DNA of 64,000 bases from Hippasteria phrygiana (taxonomy: Eukaryota; Echinodermata; Asteroidea; Valvatida; Goniasteridae), in assembly GCA_037893225.1 (NCBI GenBank), contig JAZGUH010000943.1, positions 62,001 through 126,000 of the forward strand, in the 5' to 3' direction. The notes beneath the pieces are model-generated. The model had not been told where the DNA came from. It searched no databases and saw only the letters and a program-made list of their open reading frames with translations. The position numbers and the translations under genes are program-made. Shown piece after piece: positions 23,485 through 36,214 of this stretch; the first letter of the stretch is position 1; every line of letters begins with the position of its first letter.

Positions 23485-26230
23485 ATAAGAGCTAACAGAA
23501 ACACACAATATGTCAAATTATAGCCTATTGCATGTATTTTCAGGAAATTCTATAACCTCCATTTTCAACTTTGGCTACTTTTCCAATTGTTTCGTGGTGC
23601 CACGTTACAAACATAAAGAACATTATGACTACAGAGTTTTAGAGGTTTTATTACAGTTTGGAGATTGCGTCTGTGGCGGCATTTCTGTCTTACAAAAGTA
23701 CGTTCAAAAGAACCTTTCCAGAAGCCAGGAGCATTACTGTCAGCTAGTTCCTATGATATACTCTTAGAAAAGATGATCCGACAAAACAGGGACTAAGCAG
23801 TCTTGAAGAAAAGAGTCTGCGTCAGTAGTACTCGTACAGATGGGAATCGAATTCCCCATCACTTCTTACGCCCACATCTCCCACACATTATCCAAGAATA
23901 TAGATGAATTTGCGGTTAACGTACGACAGCCGTACTACTTGGAGGCCATTTTTGCCTGAATTATGTACTGCCCAGTAAGCGGTAAGCAAACTTTGCAATG
24001 AAATCTTAAACACAGAATATATTCGCAACGATTTAGAAGTCATTGCTTAAACTGCCCAACTAAAACCTGACTCATTTAACTATAAAAACGCACGAAACTA
24101 CGGCAACATATGTTTTGGGCCAAAATATGTTCGTAGTGTAAAAATCAAAATTGACTTTTGTACAAAAACAGAAGGAAAAAGCATTCTTCTTTCACTATGT
24201 GCTAAAAATTACTCAATTAAAGTACTGTAACTTTAAACTTGATTTGCTCAGTTTCGTTCTTTTTAATGTGCCGGTGTTCAAATATTTGTAACTTTTTAAC
24301 CAAAGTTCGTATTCACATGGGGTTTTCACTAATATGCAGCTTGAAGTACGTTACAAATGAATATATAAAAATCCCAAAATTTACCAGGGCCTACTTCAGA
24401 CTGATTTTGCTTGATCGCATCACATATTACGTCGTGTATTCTTATTAACAAACCTATCAAATTTTAAACTTTTTATAAGACCTCCATATTTTTGGCGCAT
24501 TCTTTTCCATATTTTTATATATACTTTTTGTAATTTTAATTTATTTTTTTATCTGGGGCACTGAAGTTATCGAATTTAAATGAATATGGGAGAAATGGCA
24601 TTAGCGTAACACTACTATTTTGCAAGAGTGCTTGGCATATATATAGGTAAAGCTGCGATTTGCAAAGTCTGAATATCTATTAATCATATGAAAGTTGTCA
24701 TTGGCATAATGGGATTAATCTTAGTACGTATGCTTATAATAATATAAAGCTAACCCTATTCACTGCGCACTCAATGTAGTTGTATCTCTTCATGTGTGCC
24801 CTGTCAAGTAGCAGTCGACATCATAGAAATTAATTTTGCCCAACATCTTCTGGAATACTCGTCCAACATTTATGATGAGCTAAATTGAACGCATACTTTT
24901 ATGGGAAGGGGAGACGTTTGCGCGTCGTTGCACACCACATGATCGCATAGCCTTCCCTTGGCACCAACATACGTGACATTTACAAGGCGAATGTGCTGGA
25001 TGGAGAATGAATGGGTCTTGGAAATGACATTAGCCACGAAGCTCTGTGGCCAAACATTGATGTATCGCTAGATAATGACAAATTTACATCCATGCAATCG
25101 ATACGACAGCTTGATTGCAAGCATGAACTGAAGTCAGAGCGAAGTAAATATACATCAGATAAGACATCCAATATTTCTCAAGATAACAGGTTTGGTCTAT
25201 TTTCGTGAGGCCATTGACACAACAGGCTGCTTCAAAATATGGATTGAAGTCACAGTTGGGTTGGTGTGAATCCCATCATTTACAAACCACTGGAATATCG
25301 CACATCTCCGGTTCAGTATTGGCAAAATGAATTTAAGATCGTTTGAAAATACTTTATCATTATTCTCTTTAAGCTACAGGACAAAACATATAGGTGTTGC
25401 GGATTCAAACGGTGTGCATTTAACGCACGCAGAAATTTCCCCTCTATTATTTAAAATGTTGATACATTTTATAGGATGTTTTTGAATCGCGTAAGTATTC
25501 CAAGGATTTTCCCTTCAATTTGCTTTGTACAAAATCTACTTTGCGTGGGATATATCGGCTCGGGAAGTTTAAATATAGTACAAATAATGCATGTATGACA
25601 TATAAACCTTTATAGGCGTTCTAAAAGCCACAGGGGTATTGATGACAATGTCAACCACACTGGCATTAGAAGAGCAGGCAAAGTAGACAAAACAATTACT
25701 GTACTAGTTATCTCAGGACATATTTTAATCAGCAGCAAGTGTTTTGACTATAGTTGCAGTGCTGCTATAGGCTTTGTGCATAAACTGCCTTGTCCAATAT
25801 ACTCATAATTCTTTGTGAATGTCGAAAAAGTTCGCCAGCAAGAATGACGTCATTCTAACTGTTTCTGTTATGAATTCCGAAGGATGCTGAAACAAGGGCT
25901 GAGAGGGATTATCGGGTTGGAGTATAAAGCGAAAAGTAAATAGGTTCGTTTTGAGACTTCAGTGTAAGCATTAATAGATAAAGTCTGGAAAGTTAGATAC
26001 GTGCCCACAGCCTTTTCCCCTTAGATAGGCAAACATATGCCTGTGGACCATTAGAACCCGCGTGATACCATGCCACCTCATGACATGACATGATCACATT
26101 GTGATCATAAAGCTTGTATAAAGCTATGCAGCACGCTCGATTGGTTTAATTGACATTACCATCATTACACTGCATGGGTGGTCCAATGAGGACTAGTGAC
26201 GTCACATGAAAAGGGTCCATAGATGTACAC
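23485..26230. other. Probable intron of the K2P gene, no exon recognised
   Basis: This lies downstream of the K2P donor on the minus strand, so later channel exons would be here or beyond the window edge. I found no GYG filter continuation. The sequence is AT-rich and largely free of recognised repeats. Confidence 0.45.
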
Positions 26231-26234
26231 TTAC

Positions 26235-26757
26235 CAATTGTGCTGATAACCGTCAGGGAGAAGAGCATTGAACCAACAAAGGACCACTTCTCGACTATAA
26301 CCCCGTCAACCTCCAAATCGAAGTTATAGAAGTGGACGAAGTCTTTCTGGAGCATGTTGAGGTCCTGCAGGGCCTTCTGCGTCCAGTTATCTCGCTGTAT
26401 CCGAGACGCTGCGTCGTACATCTTCCGAAAGAACAGCCTCTTTTGCTCTCGCATGTCATTCCGCATCCTGATCTCCACCGGTGCCTCGATGGCCTGGAAG
26501 ACGAAGGCGCCGAAGACAAGGTAGCCTGCGAGGATGGCCGTCAGTCCTACGTAGGAGCAGATGAACTGCAGGAAGATGCGCATGTAGGAGACGCATTGCG
26601 TCTTGCAGCCCGGTCGCTTGGGCGTCTTGGGGACTTCCACCATCGGGGCGTCATCCAGCTCCAGCACGGTGGGGGCCGGTGCTGGCGACTGGGTCACTAC
26701 CCCGGCCGGATTAGAGGATATGTTCTCCATCGGAATGACCTCCATTGTTGTAGTTCA
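26235..26757 (-). CDS. Two-pore-domain (K2P) potassium channel, N-terminal exon
   Basis: First coding exon of a K2P background potassium channel, a plasma-membrane dimer that sets resting potential. The ATG is at 26743-26745 in good context (ACAACAATGG), and 170 complete codons follow. Residues 1-54 are a proline-rich cytoplasmic tail. TM1 is at about 59-83 and ends in the typical GAFVFQAIEAP. Residues 88-150 form the extracellular cap helices with an N-W-T glycosylation sequon at 120-122. The first pore helix and filter run from 154 to TVISTIG at 165-171. The frame meets a consensus donor (GTAAGT at 26229-26234) that splits the filter glycine codon in phase 1; the remaining GYG residues must come from the next exon. 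Intron position at this glycine is common in K2P genes. A possible acceptor (TTTAACAG) sits just upstream, ending at 26758, so the exon may start at 26757. Later exons were not found in the window. Subfamily cannot be assigned. Confidence 0.88.
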
Positions 26758-26759
26758 CT

Positions 26760-29140
26760 GTTAAAGTTTGATTTTTTCGATAAGCATGACTCTTAAGGTA
26801 TTTTTAGTATAATGGAGAATTAAAGTTTCTCCATTGCTCCGAAGCAACATCTCACTGTGATATTCACACTAGAAACCAAGATGGTAATTGGACACCGAAA
26901 ATTAATTGTAAGATGTCGACCCCAGTCAATGTAAAATGGTCACAAACTCTTGCCTGACCATGAATGCTATCAGAAATAGAAATACTTTAACATAAATTAT
27001 TGTTTAAACGGGCGAGGATATTTGCTACAACGTTGGGACTAATCCAATATAGCACTAGTATTTGCAATATAGAATGTTTTGGTGCTGCGTGTGCAGTGTC
27101 TCCAATACTTGGCCAAGAGATAAGGCCAGATAGAAATGATCAACGATATGCATGGCTGTGCATGACTGGTCTCATCATTTTCAAGGCATTGTGATTACAC
27201 GCCAACATCTGTAGGGCTGTATACGTCGCGTGTCAGCATAGATGATTGGTTTTTACAAGGAGCTGGGTGTCGAAACGGTCCAGAGCGGGGGGACAGCCTG
27301 CGCCCACTCACCTGCCTGGCTATTGCTCAGTGCCTGCCCAGTGGTGCTTTGGTCGATCGTCCCACTCGGGGCAAAGCAGCGGAACTACCGCTAAGGTATT
27401 GATCCGAGAATAGATGGTGAACCGTCTAGGGCGCAGTCGGCATGAAATACGAATTACGATGCCAGCGTGTGGGATGCTGGGGCCCGGTGTTCCTAGAATG
27501 CCAGCCTGGCGTGAATTGAGCCCTTAAAAGCATATCAGTCCCCCAACGTGGTGTGCGCCGTAATAGTTTCAAAATAAGCCGGAGTAACGGGGGAAGGCGC
27601 TGGGTGTATTTACCCGCTGACTGAGGTTACCCGCAGGTTGGCAAAAAGACAAATAGAGGAAGATGAACTTAGGAAACCAAGCAATAGTTAATTGATTGAC
27701 ATTTCACAGATTCGAACCACGAAACAATCCGGGCACGGGGATTTATTTCAGGTACTGTAGTCGTCCGGTAAATGTTTATCCAGCTGTAGAAGTGCATTTG
27801 TTTCATAATCTCAACGAAGCTCGATATGTTGAAATTACTCAGAGGTCTTTAACTACAAGGTAAGTGTTAAATTGCGAAACGGTACCCGGCATCACAACGG
27901 CCTATCTGCGTGGAGTCTGTTCCGCCAATGTGTAGCAATCTATACCGTAGAAACGTTGCAAAATTGACATCTAATGCAAAATTGTTTTGGTGTATATTCT
28001 TTAGACCTTTTGCTGTGGCCGAATATACTTTCGATTGAAAACAGTTAAAAGCATTCCTAAGATCTAGTAATTACCCGCGCAAACCTTTGCCCCGGCAAAA
28101 TCACATTTAAACAGTGGGGCAAGCCGAAGACTCTCGCGTAACTTAATTGTACCTGGTCCGGTAGAAATTGCTGGCGCTCTCGGACACCACAGAAGAATTA
28201 TTCCCCAATGCTTGCAACATCGGCATCAGATGATATCAGCCTGCAGTGTTAATGCCTAACTGGTATAAAGCATTGGTTTATGAAGACTCTTTACTATCGT
28301 GAAGGAAATTAGTCCATTTCATCCGTGCACTCTGGCCTCCTCTGACAGACGCTTCCACGCGTACGGCGTCGCTGTGGCGGGGAAGTTCGGGTTCCCACTT
28401 TGCCGTAGCTTATACTTCCCGTTTTTCGGCAAACCTTTTGGTACACTTCTTGATATGGGCAAACTCGCCACACTTTTGGAGTCAAGGTTGCAAAGATGTT
28501 GGAGCAGCCTCCACTGAGCAATGGCAGTGGTAGTTCGCGTCGTTCTCGGCGAATCAAATTTATGTCACGAAGTTAAACTGATATGATGCCACTCAATTCA
28601 AAGCAGAAGGATGATGCTCTAATTGTACTACAACAACCTTAGTTGCTTGTTCAGTGGTTTGCAAAGTAGTCAACAGACAAGTCTCTTCATCTGACTACCG
28701 TCTGCTATATGCAAGGTTGAGGGTGACTCTGCAGCACACAGCGAAGTCCTCTCGTGGTGTAGATAGACTGTGAACAACGAGTCAGCCCCGCAGTGCCAAC
28801 CACTCATCCGCCTGCTACGTCATCCCCTACCAGTAACATGCACGGCCAATGCCCGCTATCGTGAGTGGCGTAATCTCGCCCTACGCTGCAGCGCAGTGAT
28901 GGTATGAAATCATTAAAGTGGTCTCTGGGTGTGTCTGTATGCGTGACTGTCCTGGGTTGGGGAAAAGTGTACAGAACCAATGAGAGGTATTGAAAAAGTT
29001 ACAGTTCAACTAAAACGATGTATAACATAACATAGCCAATGACAGCGGTATGGATTTATTTTATTATGAGACAAATTATGATCGAGTTGAATATTGGGAC
29101 TTTCTTGCGTCTCAACTGTGTTTCTGGCCCAATTATATCT
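26760..29140. other. Upstream of the K2P exon; GC-rich block at 27240-27640
   Basis: No gene is supported. The 400-bp block is clearly GC-richer than its surroundings and has no repeat or open frame I recognise. Confidence 0.5.
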
Positions 29141-29143
29141 ATC

Positions 29144-29235
29144 GTATTATGCATAATGCATTATGCATTAGGCATTATGCATTATGCATTATGCATTATG
29201 CATTATGCATTATGCATTATGCATTATGCATTATG
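29144..29235 (+). repeat. 7-bp microsatellite (TGCATTA)n
   Basis: About 12 units of TGCATTA with one variant (TAGGCAT) near the start. It is its own near-palindrome (ATGCAT), so it reads similarly on both strands. Confidence 0.95.
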
Positions 29236-30116
29236 CGACAATAGGTCCTCGAATGACAAAATGTGACCGGATCCTACGAAATGAGTCTTAAGGTAATTTT
29301 TGGACTTGTTAGTTTTCGACTTGCAATGGATAGAGCATACTTGGCTCTTCATTCTGATATGTCACTCAGTTTGACATCCTGATGAATTATGGACATTATG
29401 TGGGTGAAAACCTTGACAGCTCCTATTGATTTCCACTGTATAGATCATGTTTAAGGGCCTGTAACTCAAAACTTGTGGCTCATTCTGTTGGGTTGGGTCA
29501 CATCCTCCACTAGAAATCGTATACCAGTATTAAACAACAAGGGTTTGCAAAGTAAAGACAAAAGAAGGCGCCAGGAAGACAATAATTATGAAGTTCCCGG
29601 TATACACCACAAACAAACCTAATTTTTGTTAGTATGGATTTGTTTGTACGGGGGAATGCCTGTTTGCAAATATCGCTGTCTGGAGTCGTCAGTTTGAAGA
29701 GGGCTCGCCTCTCATTCAGTCCGCGTGCTATTTCACTGCAAAGATTTATTTCATTTCTCCCCGTGCTGCAGTTCAACAGTTTGTCTTTGTAGATATTTCC
29801 GTTACAACGCTCAGCATTCAATTGAATCTCTTCTGGCAAAATGTCAGATCATAAGATCGCATCAAAGAATTCGTGATATGCTAATATGCTTAATGGAAAA
29901 TAATTCGGTTAAGCTACTTCGCCAGTGTAAAGTACATCGAACGTAGTTTAAAGGGCAGATTAGTTCGAGTCAGTGAAAATAGATTTCACTGTTTTTGACG
30001 TTGCATCGAGGCTTAAACCTTCTCAACCATTCTCTCTCAATTGGGCATTAACTGCGAGACAAAACAAAAACCAAAACCAACAACAACAAAAACATATTCC
30101 TTGCAAAAGATGTAAC

Positions 30117-30420
30117 TAACACTATAAACCCCTTGGATGTGATTTCCTATTCAGAATAGACATGGGGATTAAGATAATGTGATTTTAACAATGAGGGTCC
30201 AAAATCACATCCAGAGTCCAGAATCACAATGCGGTTTAAGCTGTTAAACCCAGAAGTCACAATGTACTCTTTGTCAGGGTGGGATAATAGTTCACTGGCT
30301 TCAGATGTGATTTTAAATAGAGTAGGATGCGATTTTGGACCCTCGTTGTTAAAATCACGTCCTCTTAATCCTCATGTCCATTTTGAATAGGAAATCACAT
30401 CCAAGGGAGTCACAGTGTAA
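30117..30420. mobile_element. 304-bp foldback element with about 95-bp arms
   Basis: Left arm 30117-30215 (TAACACTATAAACCCCTTGG, then GATGTGATTTCC) pairs with right arm 30325-30420 (reading inward TTACACTGTGACTCCCTTGG, then GATGTGATTTCC) with few mismatches. Inner GGGTCCAAAATCACATCC also pairs. Confidence 0.88.
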
Positions 30421-30424
30421 ATGT

Positions 30425-31865
30425 GGTATCATGTATCACCATGAACAAAAATATTTTCAAATTGAATTGCTAATTTCTCAGCATTAGATAGTAAGTTAGG
30501 GGTTTGTTAATAAATTATGCCATTAAAAATCGAACAGCGATAAGTAACAGATTGAAAAGGTTTCAAATTTTGAATTATGAGCGGAATGCTTCTAATATTC
30601 CTACGGTAGTAATGTTTAACAGTCCTCGCGCGCAGCATATAATATAACAATATATTTGATTAAGTCTTACATTTTTAAGAAGACAAAAGTGCAACAATGA
30701 AATTAAAAATAGACTAAACCTTAGGCCTATGTTTCAGGGGTGTCATTTCCAATTCAACTGAAGAAAAAAATCCAATTCTCCTAAGACTATAATTAAAGTG
30801 CAGAGTGTAGTGTTGTTTTTTTAGTTCAAACAGTTTTCTTCCATATATTTCCATAGTAGAACACGGGCAGAACACGGGTGCTTTAAAACACTTGACATAG
30901 TATTTGCTTCTATGAATCAACTCACGTACCCCCAGTGCGTTGTTTACGTTACTTCTTGCACAAGGAATTGAACAATTACTTGAGTGAGGGAGGCGGGCAT
31001 ACATGGGTGAGTTTAAGCAGTTAAAATGGACAGATATTTTGAAGAAGAAAAATCGTTCTCGGAGTCAGGCTGAAAATGTGAATGACAGGCCCGCCTTTTT
31101 GGTTTGATTGATTTGCCTTAGCTAAATTTTATAAGTAAAAACTACAAGGGCTGCCAGCATACCAATATGTCCACTTCACAAGCAGGGAAGATCGGGATCT
31201 AAAAACGACTGCCCGCTGGATGGTTTTAGGCTTAAAGCTCGACTGTTGTGGATTTCTTGCAGACTTTGATGAGATCAACCGCCCCTCGGCCAGTCGGATG
31301 TAGGTCTGGTCACCATGTGGGCAACTGCTGCCTTCGGAATGTGACGTCAAAAGAAGCGAGGATGTTGAGACGGCGTGCATCCGACGACTCTTTCATTGCA
31401 CAGGCTGATAGCAGCGAACAAAATTGCTGTGATGACGTGATGAGCTTAACAATTGGGCATTGATGAGATCGACTTTCTGGGAGGAAATAAAGGGCGTACG
31501 AAAATGCATTTTAGAGTGAGTAAAGGTTCATTTGAGAAATTTTTGAATCAGACATTTGTACAGCTTACAAGTAGTAATCCATAGAGCTTTTGTTTTACTT
31601 CATTCCTTTCAATTTTAAAGTCTGTGAATGTCTATTGGTACATTATTACTCAAAAATCCACAAGGGTAACTAACTGGGTTTTTTGTTGATATTATGTGAT
31701 AAAACGTATCCCCATCGGTGATCCCCACACTGCCGCTTCCCTGTAGCCCCCTTTATATAACTGGGGTATGATCCCTGGTTATACGACATCGTGGCTTTAT
31801 GACTTCTGACTGGCAGCCCCTGAGCAATGATTGTAAGAAAACTGGGTTTTCTTACTATCAGTTTT
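30425..31865. other. No supported gene
   Basis: Short chance frames on both strands only (largest 96 codons). No repeat of note. Confidence 0.6.
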
Positions 31866-31869
31866 GTTA

Positions 31870-31945
31870 CCACAGTTAATAGAGCGCCGGTACAGTAATC
31901 CGGAGGTCGCAGGTTCAAGCCAAGCCCTTGTCAATTTTCTTTGAT
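31870..31945 (+). repeat. tRNA-like SINE fragment
   Basis: B box GGTTCAAGCC at about 31912-31922 follows AGAGCGCCGGTACAGTAATC. The A box is weak. Confidence 0.45.
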
Positions 31946-32057
31946 CAATAGCAAAAGTTGACCGCATACTAAGTAGGTTTTCATTATATCAGTTAATATC
32001 TAAACAAAATGGCCGGTCATAAAACACTCGTGTTATATCTACATATCGGGAAGTGGC

Positions 32058-32200
32058 TGTGACCTGGCAGCACAAAATGAGCGGAAAGTCACATTGTGGC
32101 ATTCTGAGTTACAAGAAAAAAACAACCCTTTTTTCACTGAAAAGTCAATTTTGGGATTTTAACATTCGAAAACCCCAATTCTATAGTATTTCAAAGTTTT
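32058..32200 (+). repeat. Dispersed repeat R4, copy 2
   Basis: TGTGACCTGGCAGCACAAAA, GAGCGGAAAGTCACATTGTG and GAAAACCCCAATTCTATA match the 23 kb copy. Confidence 0.75.
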
Positions 32201-32438
32201 AAAACTGAATCTCGATTTTTTTTAAACCCAGGTTATATTGTGCTTTTTCAGAAAATGCCAATAACTTTTTCCTACTTGCTACCTGCTATGGTGCCAGCTC
32301 AAATTTTATCAAAATCTGCACAGCACGCACATTTTCAAACAACCAGACATCTATAAGCAGAGTGCATGGTCGCAGACAGCATACCTAAACCCATGTGTCT
32401 CTAAATAAACCCTGCACCTCTACACACTCACACAGTCA

Positions 32439-32618
32439 TGTAAACGGGTGCAATCGTGGACCTCCCATTGTTACTCTTTTGTTTATACTCTAACTTTTTC
32501 GGAAGGCCTCCCATTGGTTTTGTACACGATTTTCAATCGTGGACGTTAGGTCAAACGTGGACCCCTTTGTCTACGCTCGAATTCTTTTGTCCTAGGTCCA
32601 CGATTGCCGGCATATACA
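32439..32618. mobile_element. 180-bp element with GCAATCGTGGACC ends, copy 1
   Basis: TGTAAACGGGTGCAATCGTG, then GACC, pairs with the right end GGTCCACGATTGCCGGCATA. Nearly identical to the copy at 57629, with an extra 20-bp or so segment (TACTCTAACTTTTTCGGAAG). Confidence 0.8.
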
Positions 32619-32793
32619 AACTCACACAAAACACTTCACCTGATCCGTTCAGTAAGATAGATAGATAAAATGGTTTATTTCATGGCAAAAGCGGCTGATT
32701 GAAATAAATGTAGATATATTTCGATTGAAATACAGGAATCTATACTACAGAAGTATTTCGTAGCAAAAATAAATAGGGTAAAAATATGATAAT

Positions 32794-32809
32794 CAGTTGC
32801 GTATCCAGG
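32794..32809 (+). repeat. hAT-like terminal motif
   Basis: CAGTTGCGTATCCAGG, one mismatch from the 51.69 kb copy, followed by a purine-rich stretch. Confidence 0.4.
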
Positions 32810-32911
32810 TTTGATCACAAGGGAGGTGAAAAATACTTTTGAAAAGCGGAAATACAAGTTGTGAAATGACGGCATCAATTTCTATTTATAAAAGAAACAA
32901 GGGCTAAATGT

Positions 32912-32996
32912 AGCTGCCCAAACTGTGGTGTTAAATTAACAAATAGTTTAGTATAGATATCGCATGTGTGAATTTAACACCACCGTTTTGGCAGTG
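32912..32996. mobile_element. Palindromic MITE, ACTGTGGTGTTAA family, copy 2 (shortened)
   Basis: Ends CTGCCCAAACTGTGGTGTTA and TTAACACCACCGTTTTGGCAG match the 20.1 kb copy. The centre is shortened and altered. Confidence 0.75.
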
Positions 32997-32999
32997 TAG

Positions 33000-34090
33000 C
33001 CACTGTTGATAAAGCCACCGATGACAGCGTATACACAGAATATAATATTTCTAAAACCAGACAGTCTAGAGTAAAGTACTGATGATTGAAAAAAAAGAAC
33101 TATTTAGATATCGTAAAGGTATTTAAAACTCATTCATCACATACAAACTATAACACCTGGAAGCTAGTTTGTTATGGATCGTGTCGTATAGCAAAAGGGG
33201 GGAAAAGGATGCGGGAATGGACAGCTGGAACAAGTTTGGGAATGGGGAGGAAGGTAAAGAGGGGAGATGTTAAAAAATAAGGGAGTTGAAATGGACCATA
33301 AAGGGAGACGTGGAGCGAATGGAAATGTATGATACGTAAATTCATAAATTAATTAACTTTCAGCCGAACGGTACCGGTATCTGTTAGCACAGAACCACAC
33401 TTAAAGCACAGCACGTATATAAACACCAAAAGTACAACACCAGTTTTGGCATTAAAATCTGTCATTTAAGGGATTTGTCCTGTTGTCACGGCTATTCAGC
33501 ACCAGCCCAAGCAGTTGTGGGATTAAAAGTATCCATATTTATGATGATGCAAAACATCAATTTCAAACATCATACAAAGTAGACCAAAAAAACTAAATAT
33601 TCTTTGTCTCATTGATATGATTAGTGCCGGCTATTCAAAATATGAATTAAGAATCATTTTGACATTTATTTCAGGTAGTTTAAGATTAAAATAAGGTCCT
33701 TCATAATGAAACGTAGAGGCACAGTCAATTAAACCGCTCTTCACAAGCGATTCTCTTTCAAACCCTTGGACATGTATATTGTAATGGCATTTTCGGAAAA
33801 GAAATTAAATTTTTATTTTCATAAATTTCGTCTTAACTAAACTGACTCCATCTCTATTTCTATGTCCTCGTCACAAAAGTGGAGACCCCTAAGTCGTCTT
33901 ACTTTAATAAAACGGGGCTATTTATTTTCGTTCTACTCGAAGAAAATTTGTCTCGGTAAATATTAAGATCGGTGATAGTCAAAGCCCTCTTTCAACCATG
34001 AAGCCTCCCCCTTATATCCATTCATTTTTGAAGCTGCTGTAAACAGTGAATGTGATGCGCACAGCATAATCAAGAGTTTCTTTTATTAGC
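33000..34090. other. No supported gene
   Basis: AT-rich, featureless to my reading, apart from a purine-rich stretch at 33190-33320. Confidence 0.6.
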
Positions 34091-34486
34091 ATTATTGGTC
34101 GCGCAGACTAAACACGAAGGCATGGCAGACGCATTTAGCGTCAGTAATCATGATATTGGCGGGTGTCGGGGGAAAGTAGATAAGAGAACGGTGGTGATGG
34201 AATGTGGCAGAGTGGATGTACATAGGATGATCATGGACTATTCAGCATTACAAGACGATCTAAAATCAAGATGTGGGGATGGTTGTTGAGGGAGCATATT
34301 GTAATTCTGGAGGACATGGGATTACAGACTTAATTCGCAAGGGATAGAGTAGAAAGCATGTAATAACAGGAGAATCCACAACATCCAAATGCCAGTTGAT
34401 TTATGTGTGATCTGCATGACCATCCAGGTGGGAGAAACTCTTAAGGCAAAGATCGTTAAAGGCAATATACAACAAAAGTGAACACA

Positions 34487-34557
34487 GCTGTGTTTCAACA
34501 GGACGGTGCACCCCCTCACTGTTCAAACCGCACTCTTCAGTACCTGAGACAGTGATT
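34487..34557 (+). pseudogene. Tc1/mariner-like DDE transposase fragment
   Basis: The frame from 34487 reads AVFQQDGAPPHCSNRTLQYL then RQ and stop. F-QQD-x-AP-x-H is the hallmark around the second catalytic aspartate of IS630/Tc1/mariner transposases. Sequence upstream, such as the stretch encoding ILEDMG near 34300, is broken by stops. No terminal inverted repeats were found around it. Confidence 0.65.
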
Positions 34558-34559
34558 AT

Positions 34560-36210
34560 CAAACTTTCACAACTACCAATTTAGACTATTCTTCCAAAGT
34601 ATCGTAATCCACAGTGATCTTCCAAACTTCACAAGTCCCTGAAAATGCAAGTCCATCACAAACCCTCAAGTCCCAATTCCAATCGCAAGCTATTCAAATG
34701 AGCTTTGACAAAGGCATTCCTTTGTCATTGCTCATCCAGTTACATATGACCGGCTTTATGAAAGGACTTCTGACTGGACTTGCGAAAGGACTTGTGAAAG
34801 GACTTGCAGGGACTCGACTACAACTCTGCAATCTATCGTGACTTCATCCACCTCCCAATCCAGTGCGGTATCCAGATCTAGAGTGATCTCAACACCAAAC
34901 ATTATTAGGACATTACCTTATGATGCCTACAATGATCTTCGAGCTTGCCAAATGGTCTTTTTGATCCCTGGTGATCCATTGTGGGACATAATATGTTACG
35001 TCGATCACCTTCCCAGTCCTATTCAAGGCCTGTGTTTGTCTCATCGTTCATCTATTGTAGATTCAACCTGATATATATTTTTGGACTAGCTGGATTGTAT
35101 AAAATAGGGGCACCACTACAGTAGTAATCATTAGTATTGGATAAGCCCATCACAATTGGATTTGTCTGCACTTGTTTCATCCCACACAAGCTGTCTTCAT
35201 TAAGATTTTCCGATTCAATGATTTGTTGAGAGGCTCTCGTTTTGCCCCCTCATACCTCGGAGCTCCTACCTCCACAGAAATGGTACATTGGCATATCAGA
35301 TTGATTCTACTGAAGTTATCCTTCCCTGGAGTGCCAACATAAAACGTATATTAATGTTTGCCAAAGTACCCCGAAAAAATATATATATAGATTTCACTTC
35401 CCAACACGCCACTCGTGAACATGAAATTATTCAATCCCATTCCAGTCATACCCGCTTAAGTAAGTTGCTTCTATGGTGATGATTTAAACTTCTGTCTATA
35501 GGATGCATGTCAAGACTCCATAAGCTATCACATCCCCGATAATTTGTTTCTGTGGGTGATCCCACGTAAAGCTCATCATCGAGACAATCTCTCATCTACT
35601 ATGCAAAGGACAAGCTTCTTTGGGTTCAATTCAACTTGGCGTATAAACACACAATCGATACGACAGGACGTTCATTAGCCAGAGTTTATACAGTGAACGC
35701 AGTGGACTTGAATAATACGCATCTTTTTAGCATATGCAATTGGATTATGATAAATAAAAATGTTCCCGGAACATTGCGGTTGAGATGTTTTAACCATGAT
35801 TTGTCCATCAGACGGAACGGGAAATGATTAAGCCAGTGTTTGGAGCCAAGCGAGTGCAAGGAAAGAAAAAGTGATTGCACGAAGTATACCCCCGGTTGAA
35901 TTAGACCAGACTAGAGTAATTGTGCGAAGATGATTTAAGGGAATTGAATGTAGTCCGTCCCTCCTCGTTGAGTGCTCCCCCTCCCCATCTCTCGGGAGGA
36001 ACATCATGAGCAAAACGGCGAGGAATGTTTCAAGCCGAAGTCGTTCCTCCAAAATCGAAACCTCGCGATTTCTTTCTGTCGTTCTTTATTTGACGTCTTT
36101 TGATATTAATACAATGACAGTTACAAAAATGAACAGGGGGCTGTCAAGGATAAACAAAAGTATAAAACTAGATGTCTATGTCTGTTACAAGAACAGAACA
36201 TAGGGCTTTT
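34560..36210. other. No supported gene
   Basis: Follows the transposase fragment and may include more of that decayed element. A short AAAGGACTTGNGAAAGGACT tandem run lies at about 34760-34812. Confidence 0.5.
35219..35287 (+). repeat. Dispersed repeat R5, copy 1
   Basis: About 65 bp (GATTTGTTGAGAGGCTCTCG, CCCCTCATACCTCGGAGCTC, CCACAGAAATGGTAC) is shared with 60638-60700. Confidence 0.7.
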
Positions 36211-36214
36211 CCGC

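Noticed and set aside
23825..23850. B-box-like GGGAATCGAATTCCCC
   Set aside because: No A box at a proper distance; it is a short palindrome around an EcoRI-type site.
26332..26796. 154-codon plus-strand frame opposite the K2P exon
   Set aside because: Shadow of the real minus-strand coding sequence.
28299..28557. Open frames on both strands in the CGCGTACGGCGTC region
   Set aside because: Short, no domain, no conserved motif.
29144..29235. Telomeric or centromeric repeat
   Set aside because: The unit does not match known metazoan telomere repeats and the array is only about 90 bp.
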